This document shows positions 22,549 to 35,310 of a stretch of DNA of 64,000 nt, in pieces (position 1 is the stretch's first letter; the number at the start of each line of letters is the position of its first letter). This DNA is from Timema cristinae (taxonomy: Eukaryota; Arthropoda; Insecta; Phasmatodea; Timematidae): contig JBCFYV010000012.1 of assembly GCA_039000515.1 (NCBI GenBank), positions 85,714,284 to 85,778,283 on the forward strand, read 5' to 3'. The notes below the pieces were generated by a model, which was not told the origin of the DNA, searched no databases, and worked only from the letters and a program-made list of their open reading frames with translations. The translations under genes and the position numbers were made by a program.

Positions 22549-22699
22549 AGGTACTGGAGTAGTAATTTATCTATTTTGGCCAAATAAATGTTTGCTATAA
22601 GACAGCACACACATTGGTCTTTTCTCACGTCCCCTACATACACACCTTAGCCCTCTGAGTTCGTTCAACATATGTGCTATTAGAAGCTTGTTTTTTTGT

Positions 22700-22935
22700 G
22701 CGCGCCATGTCTTACTACCCGTATGGGCTATCCACATGCTTACATCAATGGAGAAGAGCTAAGGAAAATATTATTCGGAGGATATATGCCCAAATTTTCG
22801 TGGATAGAGTGTGGCAAACCATTTATGGAAAAAACCTCGGTACAGCCAGTCAAGTTTCAAGATCCAAACTCCTCGTCATTAGCAATACATTCTATTGCAA
22901 GAGTGACGGCTTTAAGCCATGTTACCCCTGATGTA
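22700..22935 (-). mobile_element. SINE, type 1, diverged
   Basis: CATGTCTTACTACCCGTATG at the 3' side and GAGTGACGGCTTTAAGCCAT near the head show the family. A separate (ATT)n tract at 22947-22995 follows. Confidence 0.7.
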
Positions 22936-22947
22936 GGCTATTTACAC

Positions 22948-22995
<48 letters not shown>

Positions 22996-24905
22996 GAGAA
23001 GGAATGAAAAGGGTGGTTTTAAGGTAACTAGCACGCACTAGCTTTGAGAGAATAGGAGTGGTACATCCTTGTGTTTATAATGTACTCATTAATACCTCAA
23101 TTAAATATCAAGCCCTCCATATGAATTTAGACCCCTTTCACAGGAGGGCGTTATATCTAAATATATATAAACCTTATTTAACAAACTAATCCAAAATAGA
23201 AGGCTCAAATAGTTAAACAAAATTATAAACACAATCAGAGTGAGTCGCTTGAGTAATTGTTTCGAACGTTTGCGAACAAACATTTGAAACTCAGAGCACG
23301 CAACTCATCTGGTTGCGGGACTTATAGTTAGACGACCGTCCTCAAAAGTATAAAAGTCCCAATAAATAAAAAAGGATGAGTAAACACATATGTAAAAAAA
23401 AAATTCCTAAGGGTATCTGCACTATTCATAACATTAAATGGGGGGGGGGGGATGCTTCTGTCGGTATTTATTAATAGAAAATATACTTGAATATATGTAT
23501 ATAAGTTTGTTAACAGGTAGAACCATATAAATGATGGCATAAACATCATTATTAATGAAATTTGTAGAGTTGGTAAATATATAATATGTATCATGAATCT
23601 GACTGGTTAATATAAATACATTATCAACGTTAAAGATAAAATAATATTTAAAAATGTGTATGAGAGAACGAACATTATTTTAATCATCACTAGCCACAAG
23701 GAACTTTCTCGTGAAGTAACGTTAACTTGACCCTAGTAAAAAACTATATACAAATATGTATACCTATCTCATTAATACGTATATGTCATTAATACATATA
23801 TATATGTAAATAAACAACAACTTCAAAAAGGTGAGTCCTCAAGACTTCTATCATCATTCATTTTAAGACTTCAATTCCTATTCCCATTTTACAAGAATAA
23901 ATCTACACAAAATAATGAAGAGACTAAAAACTTACGAGAGTACATTAAAACAACAAGATAAACTTTTCCCATTAGAGCAAAAATTCATTAAACAAATCAT
24001 CGTTATCAAACCACAACATTATACCTTATTATCGAGAATTCTATCTACTAAGTCAAAAGTAATATTCCAACAAAATATTAACAAATATCAATCTCACCAA
24101 AATAAGCCTAAGTCTCGATATCCTGATCTTTAACTATTCTCAAATATCATGAAATTTAATATTGGTTTACTATTTCACGATTATTAAGTTACCCATTTAA
24201 ACAATTAATCATAAAGGTCTGAAAAGAGAATTTAGAAATGGTTACAAAAATAAAATATAATTAAGACGAAAAGAAATTTGTTTTTACATTTTTAAATATA
24301 GGTAGCCATGGCTACGTACTTCTCAATGTAAAGCCAAGTCCAAGAGTGCCGGACATGTTCCATCCCGGCACTATATATACAAGAAAACCCATAGAACATG
24401 GAAGGAGAGGACCAAGGCGGGGGAACACATTAGGATCACCAAGGGAGGGGATATGCGTAACAACACTAGCTTCTACAACAAACTCCAAACAACTGGAATA
24501 TTCTGGGGCTGGATTAGAACAAGCATATCTTTCTTCTTAAGTTCTTTAGAATTGTTCAGTCTGTAACGAACTCTAGTGGCCACCGTTTGAATCTTGGTGG
24601 GCTCAGTCAGTCTATCGTGCGCTGCACTTATGCTCGGTTGTGTTTCGTTGTTTCTCCGGCCTATTGTACAGAGGCGCTAGGACGGTGAAATAGGATAAGT
24701 TTGTTTATTTCTCCGACTCGTCTCTTCTTCAATTGTAGCCAAATGCTACAACATATATAAAATATATTTGAAAATTGACACCTGTAAATGAGTTCGATTC
24801 CCGTGTCCAAGTGTCATTTTCAAAGAGTAAATCTTTCTAGATACGACTTGTGCCCTGGCCTTGGTCCACCAGAGTTCTAATTAGTCTCCTTGACCACTAA
24901 GCTAC

Positions 24906-25965
24906 AATGAGGGTCTGATAGTTTTTACATCAGTGCTTGACTGACATGTTGATGAGAGTTTGGTAATATATAAGTTGATGGTTAACTCACCTTTTGATGA
25001 GGGTCTGATAGTGTCGACATCAGTGCCTGGCTGATATGTTGATGAGGGTATTGTAGTGTATCCATCAGTGCTTGACTGATATGTTGATGAGAGTTTGGTA
25101 ATATATAAGTTGATGGTTAACTCATCTTTTGATGAGAGTCTGATAGTGTCGACATCAGTGCTTGACTGATATGTTGATGAGAGTTTGGTAATATATGAGT
25201 TGATGGTTAACTCACCTTTTGATGAGAGTCTGATAGTGTCGACATCAGTACTTGACTGATATGTTGATGAGAGTTTGGTAATATATAAGTTGATGGTTAA
25301 CTCACCTTTTGACGAGAGTCTGATAGTGTCGACATCAGTGCTTGACTGACATGTTGATGAGAGTTTGGTAATATATAAGTTGATGGTTAACTCACCTTTT
25401 GATGAGAGTCTGATAGTGTCGACATCAGTGCTTGACTGATATGTTGATGAGAGTTTGGTAATATATGAGTTGATGGTTAACTCACCTTTTGATGAGAGTC
25501 TGATAGTGTCGACATCAGTACTTGACTGATATGTTGATGAGAGTTTGGTAATATATAAGTTGATGGTTAACTCACCTTTTGACGAGAGTCTGATAGTGTC
25601 GACATCAGTGCTTGACTGACATGTTGATGAGAGTTTGGTAATATATAAGTTGATGGTTAACTCACCTTTTGATGAGAGTCTGATAGTGTCGACCTCAGTG
25701 CTTGACTGACATGTTGATGAGAGTTTGGTAATATATAAGTTGATGGTTGACTCACCTGTTGATGAGGGTCTAGTAGGATATACATCAGTGTTTGGCTGAT
25801 ATGTTGATGAGGGTCTGTTAGGCTATACATCAATGGTAAACTGGCTTGTTTATGAAATTTTGGCAGTGTATATACATCAGTGGTCAACTGACCTTGATGT
25901 GAGTTCTGTAGTGTCTACATTAATGGTTGACTAACCTGTTCATGAGGGTCTAGTGGTTTAAGTGA
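24906..25965. repeat. Minisatellite with 45-, 90- and 270-bp periods, containing splice-donor copies
   Basis: The basic unit is 45 bp, and two diverged 45-mers form a 90-bp unit (ATGTTGATGAGAGTTTGG at 25081, 25171, 25261, 25351, 25441, 25531, 25621 and 25711). A 45-bp step between 25036 and 25081 shows the half unit. Blocks 25171-25440 and 25441-25710 are almost identical, which gives a 270-bp higher-order period. Each 90-mer holds CTCACCTTTTGATGAGAGTC, the complement of GACTCTCATCAAAAG|GTGAG, a near copy of the border of the exon ending at 25971. The last units decay into the exon itself. Confidence 0.93.
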
Positions 25966-25970
25966 CTCAC

Positions 25971-26071
25971 CTATTGATGAGAGTCTTGGATTTTCTCAGG
26001 AGAATTTCCACATCCTGGCTCTGGGATTCTCCTGAGGATGACTTCCCCACTATGCTACCATGCAGGTTAAC
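25971..26071 (-). CDS. Ankyrin gene, small exon next to the splice-donor minisatellite
   Basis: Acceptor TTTTTGTGCAG and donor ATAG|GTGAGT bound 101 bases (33 codons plus AG). The translation starts VNLHGSIVGKSSSGE and ends EILLRKSKTLIN. It follows VHHDKFT of the previous exon without a phase problem, and its trailing AG joins the first G of the 17.6 kb exon to make Arg. The segment lies between the N-terminal ankyrin-like helices and the next repeat. The 5' splice site is a full GTGAGT. The same bases (last part of the exon plus the donor) recur in the minisatellite that begins directly downstream, so this border may be subject to slippage and to decoy donors. Confidence 0.8.
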
Positions 26072-26861
26072 CTGCACAAAAACATCATCTGCATTTAAAA
26101 TATTTGAGCCTCCAGCTCCTGGGGCTACTAGCAGCTGACTTCCAACAAACGGCAATATTGTGTTTGTTTATTGAACCTTATGGGTGTAACAAGACAAGGA
26201 ATGTCCTCAATTTAGAGTCATGCTTGTTGCTACATTACTGGAGGTAGAAAACTCCAAATCAGACAGTCCTACTTTGTCAATGTCACAACTAATAATTCGT
26301 TTTGCACCCAATATTTAATTGGTCTGTGAAATTTTAGGGATATCCTTAAATATTCCAATAAAGGGACGTTCTTTTCAAACGCATGCTTTTCCAGTAAAGT
26401 GTATGAATGTTTGATATGATCCGAATCAAATAAGTGAAAGTATCCTAATTAATAATAGGTTTGTTTCAGTTTTTTTATACAGACTTGTGAACCAAACATT
26501 TTACCATTTTTTTTTATCATGGTTAAAAAGTTGTTCTTAGAAGCACTGACATTTAAATAAAATCCTTCTAATTAAATAACATATTTAATTGCATTACTGC
26601 ACATAACGCATGGCATAGTTCAGCGATTATATTTTGTACTCTAGCTTCCCAGTTATAAACTGAAAGAATGGCACGTTCTAATTAAGTCTAAAATCACCAT
26701 GACGACTAGTCAGCCATATGTATTATATTAATCAACAGCAGTGTGTCTTACCCCATCTATCATGTATCATTTGTTACTTTTACAAATAACCTTAACAATG
26801 TATATCGAACACATCATCATGGAAAATATTTACCTACATTTTAAGTGAATTACCTTTAATA

Positions 26862-27127
26862 AAGTGACCTGGTGGTCTAGGGGTAAGGTGTCAGACTTCT
26901 GTGCTGGCGGCCGGGGTTCAATCCTCGGTCCCGGCACAGATTTATCTGATTTACAAACCCTTCTTTCACCTCTGACAAGACATCTTGTAAATGTGGGGAG
27001 TGCCAGGCCTCCACCGTGGTTCGGATCCCACGTTAAACTGTAGGTCCTTCATTTCATCTCACAATCACCCTACCATTACACATTAGCGTAAGTGCGTATA
27101 AACCGAACGGGTAGTAAGACGTGGTGC

Positions 27128-27164
<37 letters not shown>

Positions 27165-27190
27165 TATTATTATTATTATTATTATAATAA
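26862..27190 (+). mobile_element. Full-length SINE, type 2 head, with target duplication
   Basis: The tRNA-like head has an A box (TGGTCTAGGGGTAAGG) and B box (GGGTTCAATCC). A body and the common 3' end ACCGAACGGGTAGTAAGACG follow, then (AAT)n. An 11-bp target duplication TACCTTTAATA is present at 26851-26861 and 27191-27201. Confidence 0.93.
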
Positions 27191-27201
27191 TACCTTTAAT
27201 A

Positions 27202-28846
27202 TGTTTTAATATAAACAAATTGTTTCCAAATCAGGTCTGAGTATTCATTCCCGCAACGCCAAGACTAATGAGTAAATTATCTTTGGATCTGGGGCTTTTA
27301 ATGGCTCCCATTATACAAAGAATAAGAATCCATGAATATTTAAACATTCTTTGCTCCATCCACGTCTTAACTACACTTCAGGTATATTGGTATATTTACA
27401 CTAATAGAGTAGAGATGATGAAGGTTAAGAATTATAAAAAATGTAGGCCTGATTGCATTGTTGGGAGAAACAGTGGTGAACCATTTTGAAAATATCACTT
27501 GAATTCCCTCGGCTGGGATTTGAAACTAGACTTCTCATCTACCGGAATGTTAGACGAAACTGACGGACAATTCCAGGTGACCACTGTAAAAACTAAGAAT
27601 ACTTTAGCTAGTGGTTAAACTTTAAATAATTTTGACAGTATTTATTATCTGCAATTAAGATATTTAATTTTGTTTACTTTCTTTCAAGTAAAAATTAATG
27701 TAATTGAAAAATGTTTACCTCAAAATTACAACGAAACCTGACATTTGTATGTATCCTAGACTAAAAAAGTGGCTTTTACAACGCTATTTGTTTATCCTGA
27801 AATAATTTGACGGATTTCTTTTAGATGTTACCTCGAGAAAAAGTCATGATTTTAGCTCTTTCTCTGACAACCAGTTTATAAAAATAAAGATTTTCCAAAA
27901 AATGTATTGTTAAAAATTAATATCTGGGGCATATTGTACATAATATAAGGCACCGTATCCTGTTTCTCAAATAAAAACAATCATTAAGGGTATTCTATTG
28001 ATAATCTATTTTAGAAACTTTCATTCCTAACTATGATATACTATATTCTGAAAATCATTTATGATTGTGTCGTACTATTTATGTATTAGTTCGCTTAACA
28101 CAATATATATTTACTAACAGTTTAATCTGAGGTGTAGGTTTGAGGAGGCTAGTATAAGTGTACCTGCGTCAGCGGAGAGAGAGGATAGGAAAATCCACGT
28201 GACAGATCACATGTGTAAAGCCACCCTAGAACACTCGTCTATAATTCAAACCACAATCTATTTTACAATGCCTGGGTGGTAATGCAAATTAACTTTGTTC
28301 TTTTTGAATGAAATTGTGTTAAGAACCTGTTTCACCCCCCCCCCCCCCCTTTAGGCTGGAACCTAACTTATATAGGTAATACTGGTTAAACCAGACGTTG
28401 CACTTCGGAGAGATTTTTTGTATTATAATTTAAACACTGGAATTGTGACCCCACCTCAAATTAATCACAATGGTTCTACTACCATGTAAATAATGCAGAA
28501 AATTATAATTCAATAGCGTAATCTTTCTAATTTCCCAGTTTATAAGTCTTGAGATGTGCTCTTAAGGGGAGTGTTTTTTTTTTTTTTTTGTGGACTCCAC
28601 ATAAACTTTGAAATGAACATAGTTGGGGCTATGATGATTCAATGACATACAAGCCAGCCATTCAGTTAGAGCGTTCTAAACTGCCAGAAAGTTAACCAGT
28701 TTATATATCCATTGTCAGAGATAATGTAGCGCAGAGGTCACCTCGCTTATTAAAACTAGAGTTGGGGCAGTAATATATGTTCCTATCGTGGTGAGTAAAT
28801 AATTAGGTCCCCCAAACATATGTATGGCATTTAAATTGTTAGTATA
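27202..28846. other. Intron sequence, no gene seen
   Basis: AT-rich. It contains a 15-C run at 28335-28349 and a poly-T run near 28575. Confidence 0.55.
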
Positions 28847-30194
28847 ATATGTTTTACTCAACAATGAATATTTTATCATCCCCTACTTTGTAAATGGAAT
28901 CCAAAAACATGTGAAATTTAGTGTCATGTTTGTTTTGAAATTAGGTGCTTGAGTTTAACAAGTAACCGTAAAAAACAGCTTCTATATATATATTTTTTTT
29001 GTGTTCCAAGTTTTACTACGCATATTTACACTGGCGTGACGGGGAGGGTAGAATCTTAGAGGAAGTACACCAGCATTTGCGTAGACGGTGAGCGAAACAT
29101 TAATTTAAAAACAAGCACATTACATTCAGCTGGGACTCGAACCAGTACCTTATCCTAACATACAAGCTAGACAAGACGTGAATTCGTTTCCACCGGTACG
29201 ATTGTTTGTTTATATTAATGAACAAATGAGACCGTTTAAAATGGCACATTTAGTTCAGGAAACGTTGTTATTTTGTAATTCGGACACTTTTATCAATACT
29301 TTATTTTTAACACTAACCGAGAGTGACAGAACCTTTTCTTGAATACTAACGACTCGACTGTGGACTGTTAACGTCACATTTTCTACTAAACATAAAACAT
29401 AAAATCTTTACGTGGCCATAAACTTTATAACTTTCAGCATTTTAATCTAAAAACTAAAATCCAGAATAATCATCAAGAGTAGGTTTTTTTTAAAAAGAGG
29501 ACACTTAACCTGAATCTTTTTATAGGTTCTATTGGAATTTTCATGATCTCTTTGGAGGGAAACTATCGCGACATTGATCGACCAGTTCCGACTAAAACAG
29601 GATTTATAAATGTCCGTGTCTGCGATGAGCACGTCAACTCCATATTTCTTACAAGGGAAGGGGGTAAGTCTTAATGACGGTCGTCATTTCAGTAAAATTA
29701 GAGTCTCAGCGAACCTCGTAAATATTAAGCGTTCATAACCTCTAATTTAATTAATACTGAAGTGAACGTTCCCTAAACTAAATGTGCACTTTTTAAACGG
29801 AACCGTTTGTACATTAACATATAAACATACACTCGTACCAGTGGAAACGAATTCACGTCTTGTATAGCTTGTCTGTAACGATAAGGTACTGGTTAAAATC
29901 CGGGCTGGATATAATGGGCTTGATTTAAAAAATAATTTTTCGCTTACCATTCACATAAATGCCGGTATACTTTATCTAAGATTCTACCTTACTTATCCCT
30001 ACCACATCAGTGTAAATATGCGTAATGAAACTTGAAGCACGAAATAAAATAATGTAGAAGCGATTTTTTTTATCGTCACTTGTTAAACTAAAGTAATTAC
30101 AAACTAAACATGACACTAAATTTCACTTGTTATTGGGCTCCATTTACAAACAAAGTAAGGGATGATTAAATATTAATTGTTGAGTAAAACATAT
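28847..30194. mobile_element. Large imperfect inverted repeat (arms about 420-430 bp, spacer about 500 bp)
   Basis: The left arm 28847-29267 and right arm 29764-30194 are reverse complements with moderate divergence. Examples are ATATGTTTTACTCAACAAT against ATTGTTGAGTAAAACATAT, and GACAAGACGTGAATTCG against CGAATTCACGTCTTGTA. Each arm contains a SINE-like segment with a tRNA-type box. The spacer holds no recognised gene. It is either one foldback element or two oppositely inserted copies. Confidence 0.75.
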
Positions 30195-30814
30195 ACAAAC
30201 ATTTTTAAAATACGTGTAAAAACGTCTTTGTCTAAAACGAAGGGATTAGAAAGGTGGGTCAGAAGAAATGCACCTACGAGCATCATTAGAGTGAAGAAAA
30301 GATGTAAAAAATCACAGCAATAAATCACATGCAGTAAAACCCTCATAAGCTATCATATCCTAGATTCAAACCCATATATCTTTGTTTTATTTATTTTATT
30401 TACAATCACCAGGTCTTACTAACCATTCGGGTTGTACACCTATTTCTTTGTTAACAGTAGATTTGTGCAGTCTAACGCACTATATCGTAGCTACACCTGT
30501 GTCTGATACAAATAAGTTAAAGTGATAACAACTTATTTGGGTCGTTCACAGTATCTTCGATTTTTCTAACAGTTGAAAAACTCCGAAAAACACATTTTAT
30601 TGATACAATCACCGAGAAAAGTGATGCTAATTTATAATGACTGATCAAATCGACAAACACATATTTACAATGAGGATGAAAATGAAATGGATTTTAGTAT
30701 ATTTTCAGCTGTCAGTAACTAAAATCAAATTATCGTGAATGTGTAGTACTTTGGGTTTCACCTCTATTACTAGGAATTGAATTTATAGATTGCTTTTCTT
30801 AAAGAAGGCACCAG

Positions 30815-30990
30815 AAAAATGGAATTGTGACTTAGGTGGTAGACAGGGTCATAACATATTCTATTAATCCTTTACTTCAAGATCACCTATTGGTTGGGAA
30901 GGGATAAAAAAAACCTTAGTGGCCATCAGAGAAACATTTAATAAGGTTTTATAACACCAGTGATCCTAATGGATATATTCACTATTGACT
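30815..30990 (+). repeat. Interspersed repeat, copy 1
   Basis: ATTGGTTGGGAAGGGATAAA, GCCATCAGAGAAACATTTA and ATAACACCAGTGATCCTAAT match the copy at 62370-62530 in the same order. Identity of the family is unknown. Confidence 0.65.
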
Positions 30991-33004
30991 AAAAACAATT
31001 CTATATCTTAACTCAATCGGTATCATGTTTATCTATTGAGCTCATAGTCTCATATTCGATTCCTTTCATGGTCAAAACATTACTCATTTATGTATTTTTG
31101 ACTCCCCTTTCACAGTGAGAAAGTGACGGCTGGGACATTAAGTGTTATGTCAGCTTAGAACTAAAGTAGTGTATAAGTTATGCGCTGATTTAATCATTTG
31201 GTCAAGAAAACGCACTTAAAATACCCCAAATAAATGAGAACCAACTATAAACCACCAATTTCATCGCTAGGCTGGCAATTTCTCGGTGTGTTTACATTGA
31301 GCGTTTAATCGTTCTCCTTCTCTCCGCGGTGCGAGATTATGTTGATGAGGAAGACAAGAGGAGGAATGAGCTGTAGCACCGCAAAGAGGGAAATTAAAGA
31401 CAAATAGAGACAAGTCTTCCCACGCAGGCTGCTAATTGAAATCAAACAGCGAGCTAAGATTGTATAATCTCAGCTATGCTTGGTTTTCTAATGCCCGACA
31501 AACACGGCCCTAGAACGCATGGACCTTTATTTAAAACTGGGCAGAAGCACTGCGTGTTCAGGGAGGACTAGTTCTTATATAACTGTTATTTGTGTTATTT
31601 AACGTTCAATATCTATATCGACTGATTACATCAGTACACGAATTTATTATCAACTAAATTCTAGAACAAACACATTTAAAATCATCACAGTAATTTCACC
31701 TATGATATATACATTTTTTGGCTATGTCAGGAATCGAACACGGGGCCCTTCGCTCAGATTACAGACGCGCTAAAACTGAAATATAGGGCGTACTATTGGT
31801 GTTACTAAAATAGTTCACCTGCTGTGTTTGTGTTAGTCCTCTTTCTAATAATGTACAGTTCCTGAAGCCAGTGTTGGGTGTTACGGGGGCACTTAAATTG
31901 ATAAGCTAAGATTTTACATTTGGTTTGATTAAAAGATAATGTGAAAAATGTTTTAAGAACTAGAAATGAGCGTAATTTTAGTAATGTACTGCTTATAAAG
32001 TGGTATTGATACTTCTCATCACAGTATTTGACATAATAAAATAATGTCAACATTAAATATTATATCAATATTTTCTTTGAATTTGAGTTTTTTTAATAAT
32101 AACATTTACCTATAGTTTAAGATGTTCCAAGCAGTTTTGTGTAGACAATTTTTCTTATGACAAACTATGTCAAGAAATATCTAAAATGATCAATTGGCGC
32201 TGAAAAAAGCTGTTAGGTGCTATAGATTGCTATATTAGATTACATTTTGCCATCGCGTCTTACCGACAGTCAAGAAACTAAGTATTTAACTTTACTAGTG
32301 GTGTATAACAAGAACGGGTATTAAGACGCAGTGCTTAGAAAAACTTCACTATATTTTGAAATAAAGAGTATTACCAATTACAAAACATTGTCAAATAACT
32401 TAAGCACACAAGAATTAACTACGACGTAATATAAAAAAACAAAACCCCAGGATGTTTAGTAAAAAATGTATGAATGGAGGACTATCTCATTTTAAAATGT
32501 ATTTAAAGCTTCATCTCCAGCAGGTAAAGCTAACTAATGCCAAAAGTAAAGTTTTCAGAAAGATGGAACCATCATTTGAATAGTATATCTAATTATTCTT
32601 TTTTAAGCTCCTTTTTATCTCACCATCACATCACATACATTTTGGATAGCATAACATTATTATTTTAATTATTTTTGAGTGGTACAAAAATAGGGCATGT
32701 GTCTCTTCCCCCATTTCTGGCGCTGTAAATCTTTAGTATGGAATTAAGCTTCATTACTATCAGCGCGGGATTACACTTCGACGGTAAGATAACTCACCGT
32801 AACTCCAGCGGTGAGATTACAATCTATTAAGAGATGCAGACACATCAATAAAGGAAATACCATTTGGCTTACGGGTTGATAAAGGCGTTATTGGTTTTAT
32901 TCATTCATTGGCTAAGCTAATTTCGTGAAGAAAGTAGATTATTAAAATTAAAAATAGAAACGATTATCGGTTGAACTAGAAATTATTCTATTTTCACCCA
33001 TTTT
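30991..33004. other. Intron sequence with one GC-richer block
   Basis: 31260-31530 is more complex and GC-richer than its surroundings, with CTGCTAATTGAAATCAAA (a homeodomain-type TAATTG core) and no open frame; a regulatory element is possible. The rest is AT-rich without genes. Confidence 0.35.
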
Positions 33005-33205
33005 TATTTTACCGCGTCTCAATACCCATTCGGGCGATACACATTTAATTACGCTATTGGTGTTAGGATGAGAAAGTTAAAGTTTAGAAAGAGTGCACAC
33101 ACATTTTCATTGAGGAATCTACTTAGCTAAAACTACTTTCACTACACTCAGCTGGGATTCTAAACTTAACTTCCTCGTAAACAGCATACTAGACCATATA
33201 AGAAT
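33005..33205 (-). mobile_element. SINE, type 1, diverged
   Basis: ACCGCGTCTCAATACCCATT marks the 3' end and GCTGGGATTCTAAACTTAAC the B-box region. The head is not well kept. Confidence 0.75.
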
Positions 33206-34424
33206 GCATTTATTTCACGTAGCCATTCAAAGGAGTTTATAGGAGTTTAACGTTTAGGTTTTATGCCATCTAACGTGACAGAACGTAAATTATAAGCTAA
33301 CTTAACCTTATAACAAATCAAACTGGTGTTCACTCTGATAAAGGTGTCAGTCTCGTCTGGTTTGTTGGAGAGATAGGAGTAAGAGGTTCTAATCCCAGCC
33401 CGGGTACATACTTGATATGATGGTTTCTATCACGTCAATACTCGGTGAAAACTGGCACTTTTCCTTAACACTCGTCTACCACATCCTGTATCCTTGGATA
33501 TAATTATTTGCTTCACGTTTTACTACCCATCGAATAGTTACATTAATAAAGTGGTGAGACGGAAGCTAGATTTAGAGGAAATAAACTCAAATTAAGAAAA
33601 AAACACCTCACTATTTTAGGTTGGTATTCAACTTCTAAGTCCCCCGTCACTGGAAAACTAGACCAGAAGAGACTGACGCCTTTCTCCGTGGGACCACCAG
33701 TCCTGATTCTGAGTAATCAAGCCTAAGTTGAGGTTGGCCACAACGGCCAATAATCCTAGCGGCTCCAGAATGAGAAATCAGGCCACGTCCTTAAGGCTCT
33801 TCATCCGAATGCACGCGGCTACTTCAAAGCGGCCGGACGCTCCCAAGCGGCGGCATTCAGAAACGTCATTTTCGTTTTTGCTACGCTCTTCTTCTTTCTT
33901 TATACACCCACCCCTATCCCTCCCCACCTTTTCTTCGTTCAATGTCAGTAGCGTGGTTCGTTTCAACAGGATGATTAAAAGGGGAGTTAGGGAGCTGGAT
34001 TTAGGAATGAGGCTGACAAAAAGGAGGGAGAAATTCGAAGGATTTTAAACCAAAAAGGGAGAAGAGTTTTATAAGTTGAACATGGGAAAGAGTTCACCGT
34101 GATAAGTCAGTACAGTCGTCATTTCCTTATATAATATATGTCTTCATTTAATCAACGTTTTAACTATAATTTGGAATGTTATTTCTCACACAACTCTTTC
34201 GAAGGGTAGATAGTGAGGATTGCGCAGAATAGTATTACAAAGTAACTGCGTGAAATCTCTCATTCGCCTTAATGATTTTACTGGCAATTATAATAGTGAT
34301 GCCTTCAAGATAAGAGGTGTGTGGGATGAGAAGGAGGGGGAGATAGTGTACCTCATCATATATTTTTATGAACGTTTCCCTCGGCTTATTTCTCAGGACA
34401 CGTGGACGAAATGTTTGGTTCATC
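33206..34424. other. Intron sequence, weak SINE remains, no supported gene
   Basis: A 106-codon plus-strand frame at 33728-34048 is basic and Ser-rich, but it has no domain, lacks clear splice context, and overlaps an equally open minus frame. Confidence 0.4.
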
Positions 34425-34605
34425 TCGTATGGTTTGCCGCTGATGGAGAGAGGGCAGGGCTCAAATTTCGGCCGGGTGTAATGAGGTAGATTTTCCCTAA
34501 AAATGTGCTCGCACCCCATCTCAGTGCAAATAAAAGGAATATTTACTCTGAGTTCTGTCTTCCTAATCCCTACCCTATTTGTGTGATTAAAATGCACATA
34601 GCCGA
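34425..34605 (+). mobile_element. SINE-like fragment, type 1
   Basis: GGGCTCAAATTTCGGCCGGG (B-box region) and GTGTAATGAGGTAGATTTTC match the type 1 body. Open frames on both strands here belong to it. Confidence 0.6.
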
Positions 34606-35310
34606 CATTGTTAGAAGGATTAGATGGTGGCAAGGGAGGTGAAATGGGGGAGGGGGGCTTATTTGTGTCAACGTAGCTTGACTACGCAATAAGATCTTAT
34701 GAACCGAGTTAGTCTTGGTTTAATATTATTGGTTGTTCTGATATCACTTTGAACTGTATTGGAATCTCGGTCCTTTTGCTTAAAATATTTTAGCAGCGTG
34801 GCTGAGCAACACTGCTCTTTGCACTGCTAATAGTTTCACCCTGAACCATGTGGTATAATGTACTTTGAGGAGAAAATATTTGTACATACGTTATAATATA
34901 ATATAAAATAATATATAAATGTAGACATCTTCGATCAGGACTTCATTGAAGGGAGGTGTTTAATGGGTTCAATCCATCTCTAGAGTGTTTGTTATCTATA
35001 CTTCTCTCTATCCTTTCTCACTGCCTAGTTGCTAATAAGAGCCTTAAAAGCCATAACACCAACAACGCTGTAGATGAAAGCAAACACCGTGTACAATTAA
35101 ATCAAAATGATCTTAGGTTAGTATCATATTCGTAAATGCACAAGCGTTTTCTTTCTTTCGTGTTATTCGTTTTCAAGTACTGTATAATTTCATTGTACTC
35201 GGCAGCATAAAGTTGGCCCGAGTCACCGGTGGCTTTGCTAACGATGATAACTCGATAACCGACGAGCTACCCACATCCATCAAATACTACAATTTAAAAT
35301 AGGAGTGAAG

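Larger units (their letters stand above)
20831..24905. other. Intron sequence with SINEs, no gene seen
   Basis: Apart from the SINE copies at 22.3 and 22.7 kb it has an (ATT)n tract (22947-22995) and a 12-G run near 23440. A moderately GC-rich part at 21060-21270 and another at 24335-24540 show short open frames without recognisable domains. Confidence 0.5.

Noticed and set aside
24906..25965. CRISPR-like regular repeats
   Set aside because: Whole units repeat without unique spacers, and the context is a eukaryotic intron; the same holds for the other arrays.
26868..26945. tRNA gene (A and B boxes present)
   Set aside because: The ends do not form an acceptor stem, and the segment is followed by a SINE body, a tail and a target duplication. 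The same applies at 40385, 43116, 47269 and 59714.
33728..34048. 106-codon plus-strand frame as a gene
   Set aside because: It has no domain, homopolymer-rich composition and an open antisense frame of similar quality.
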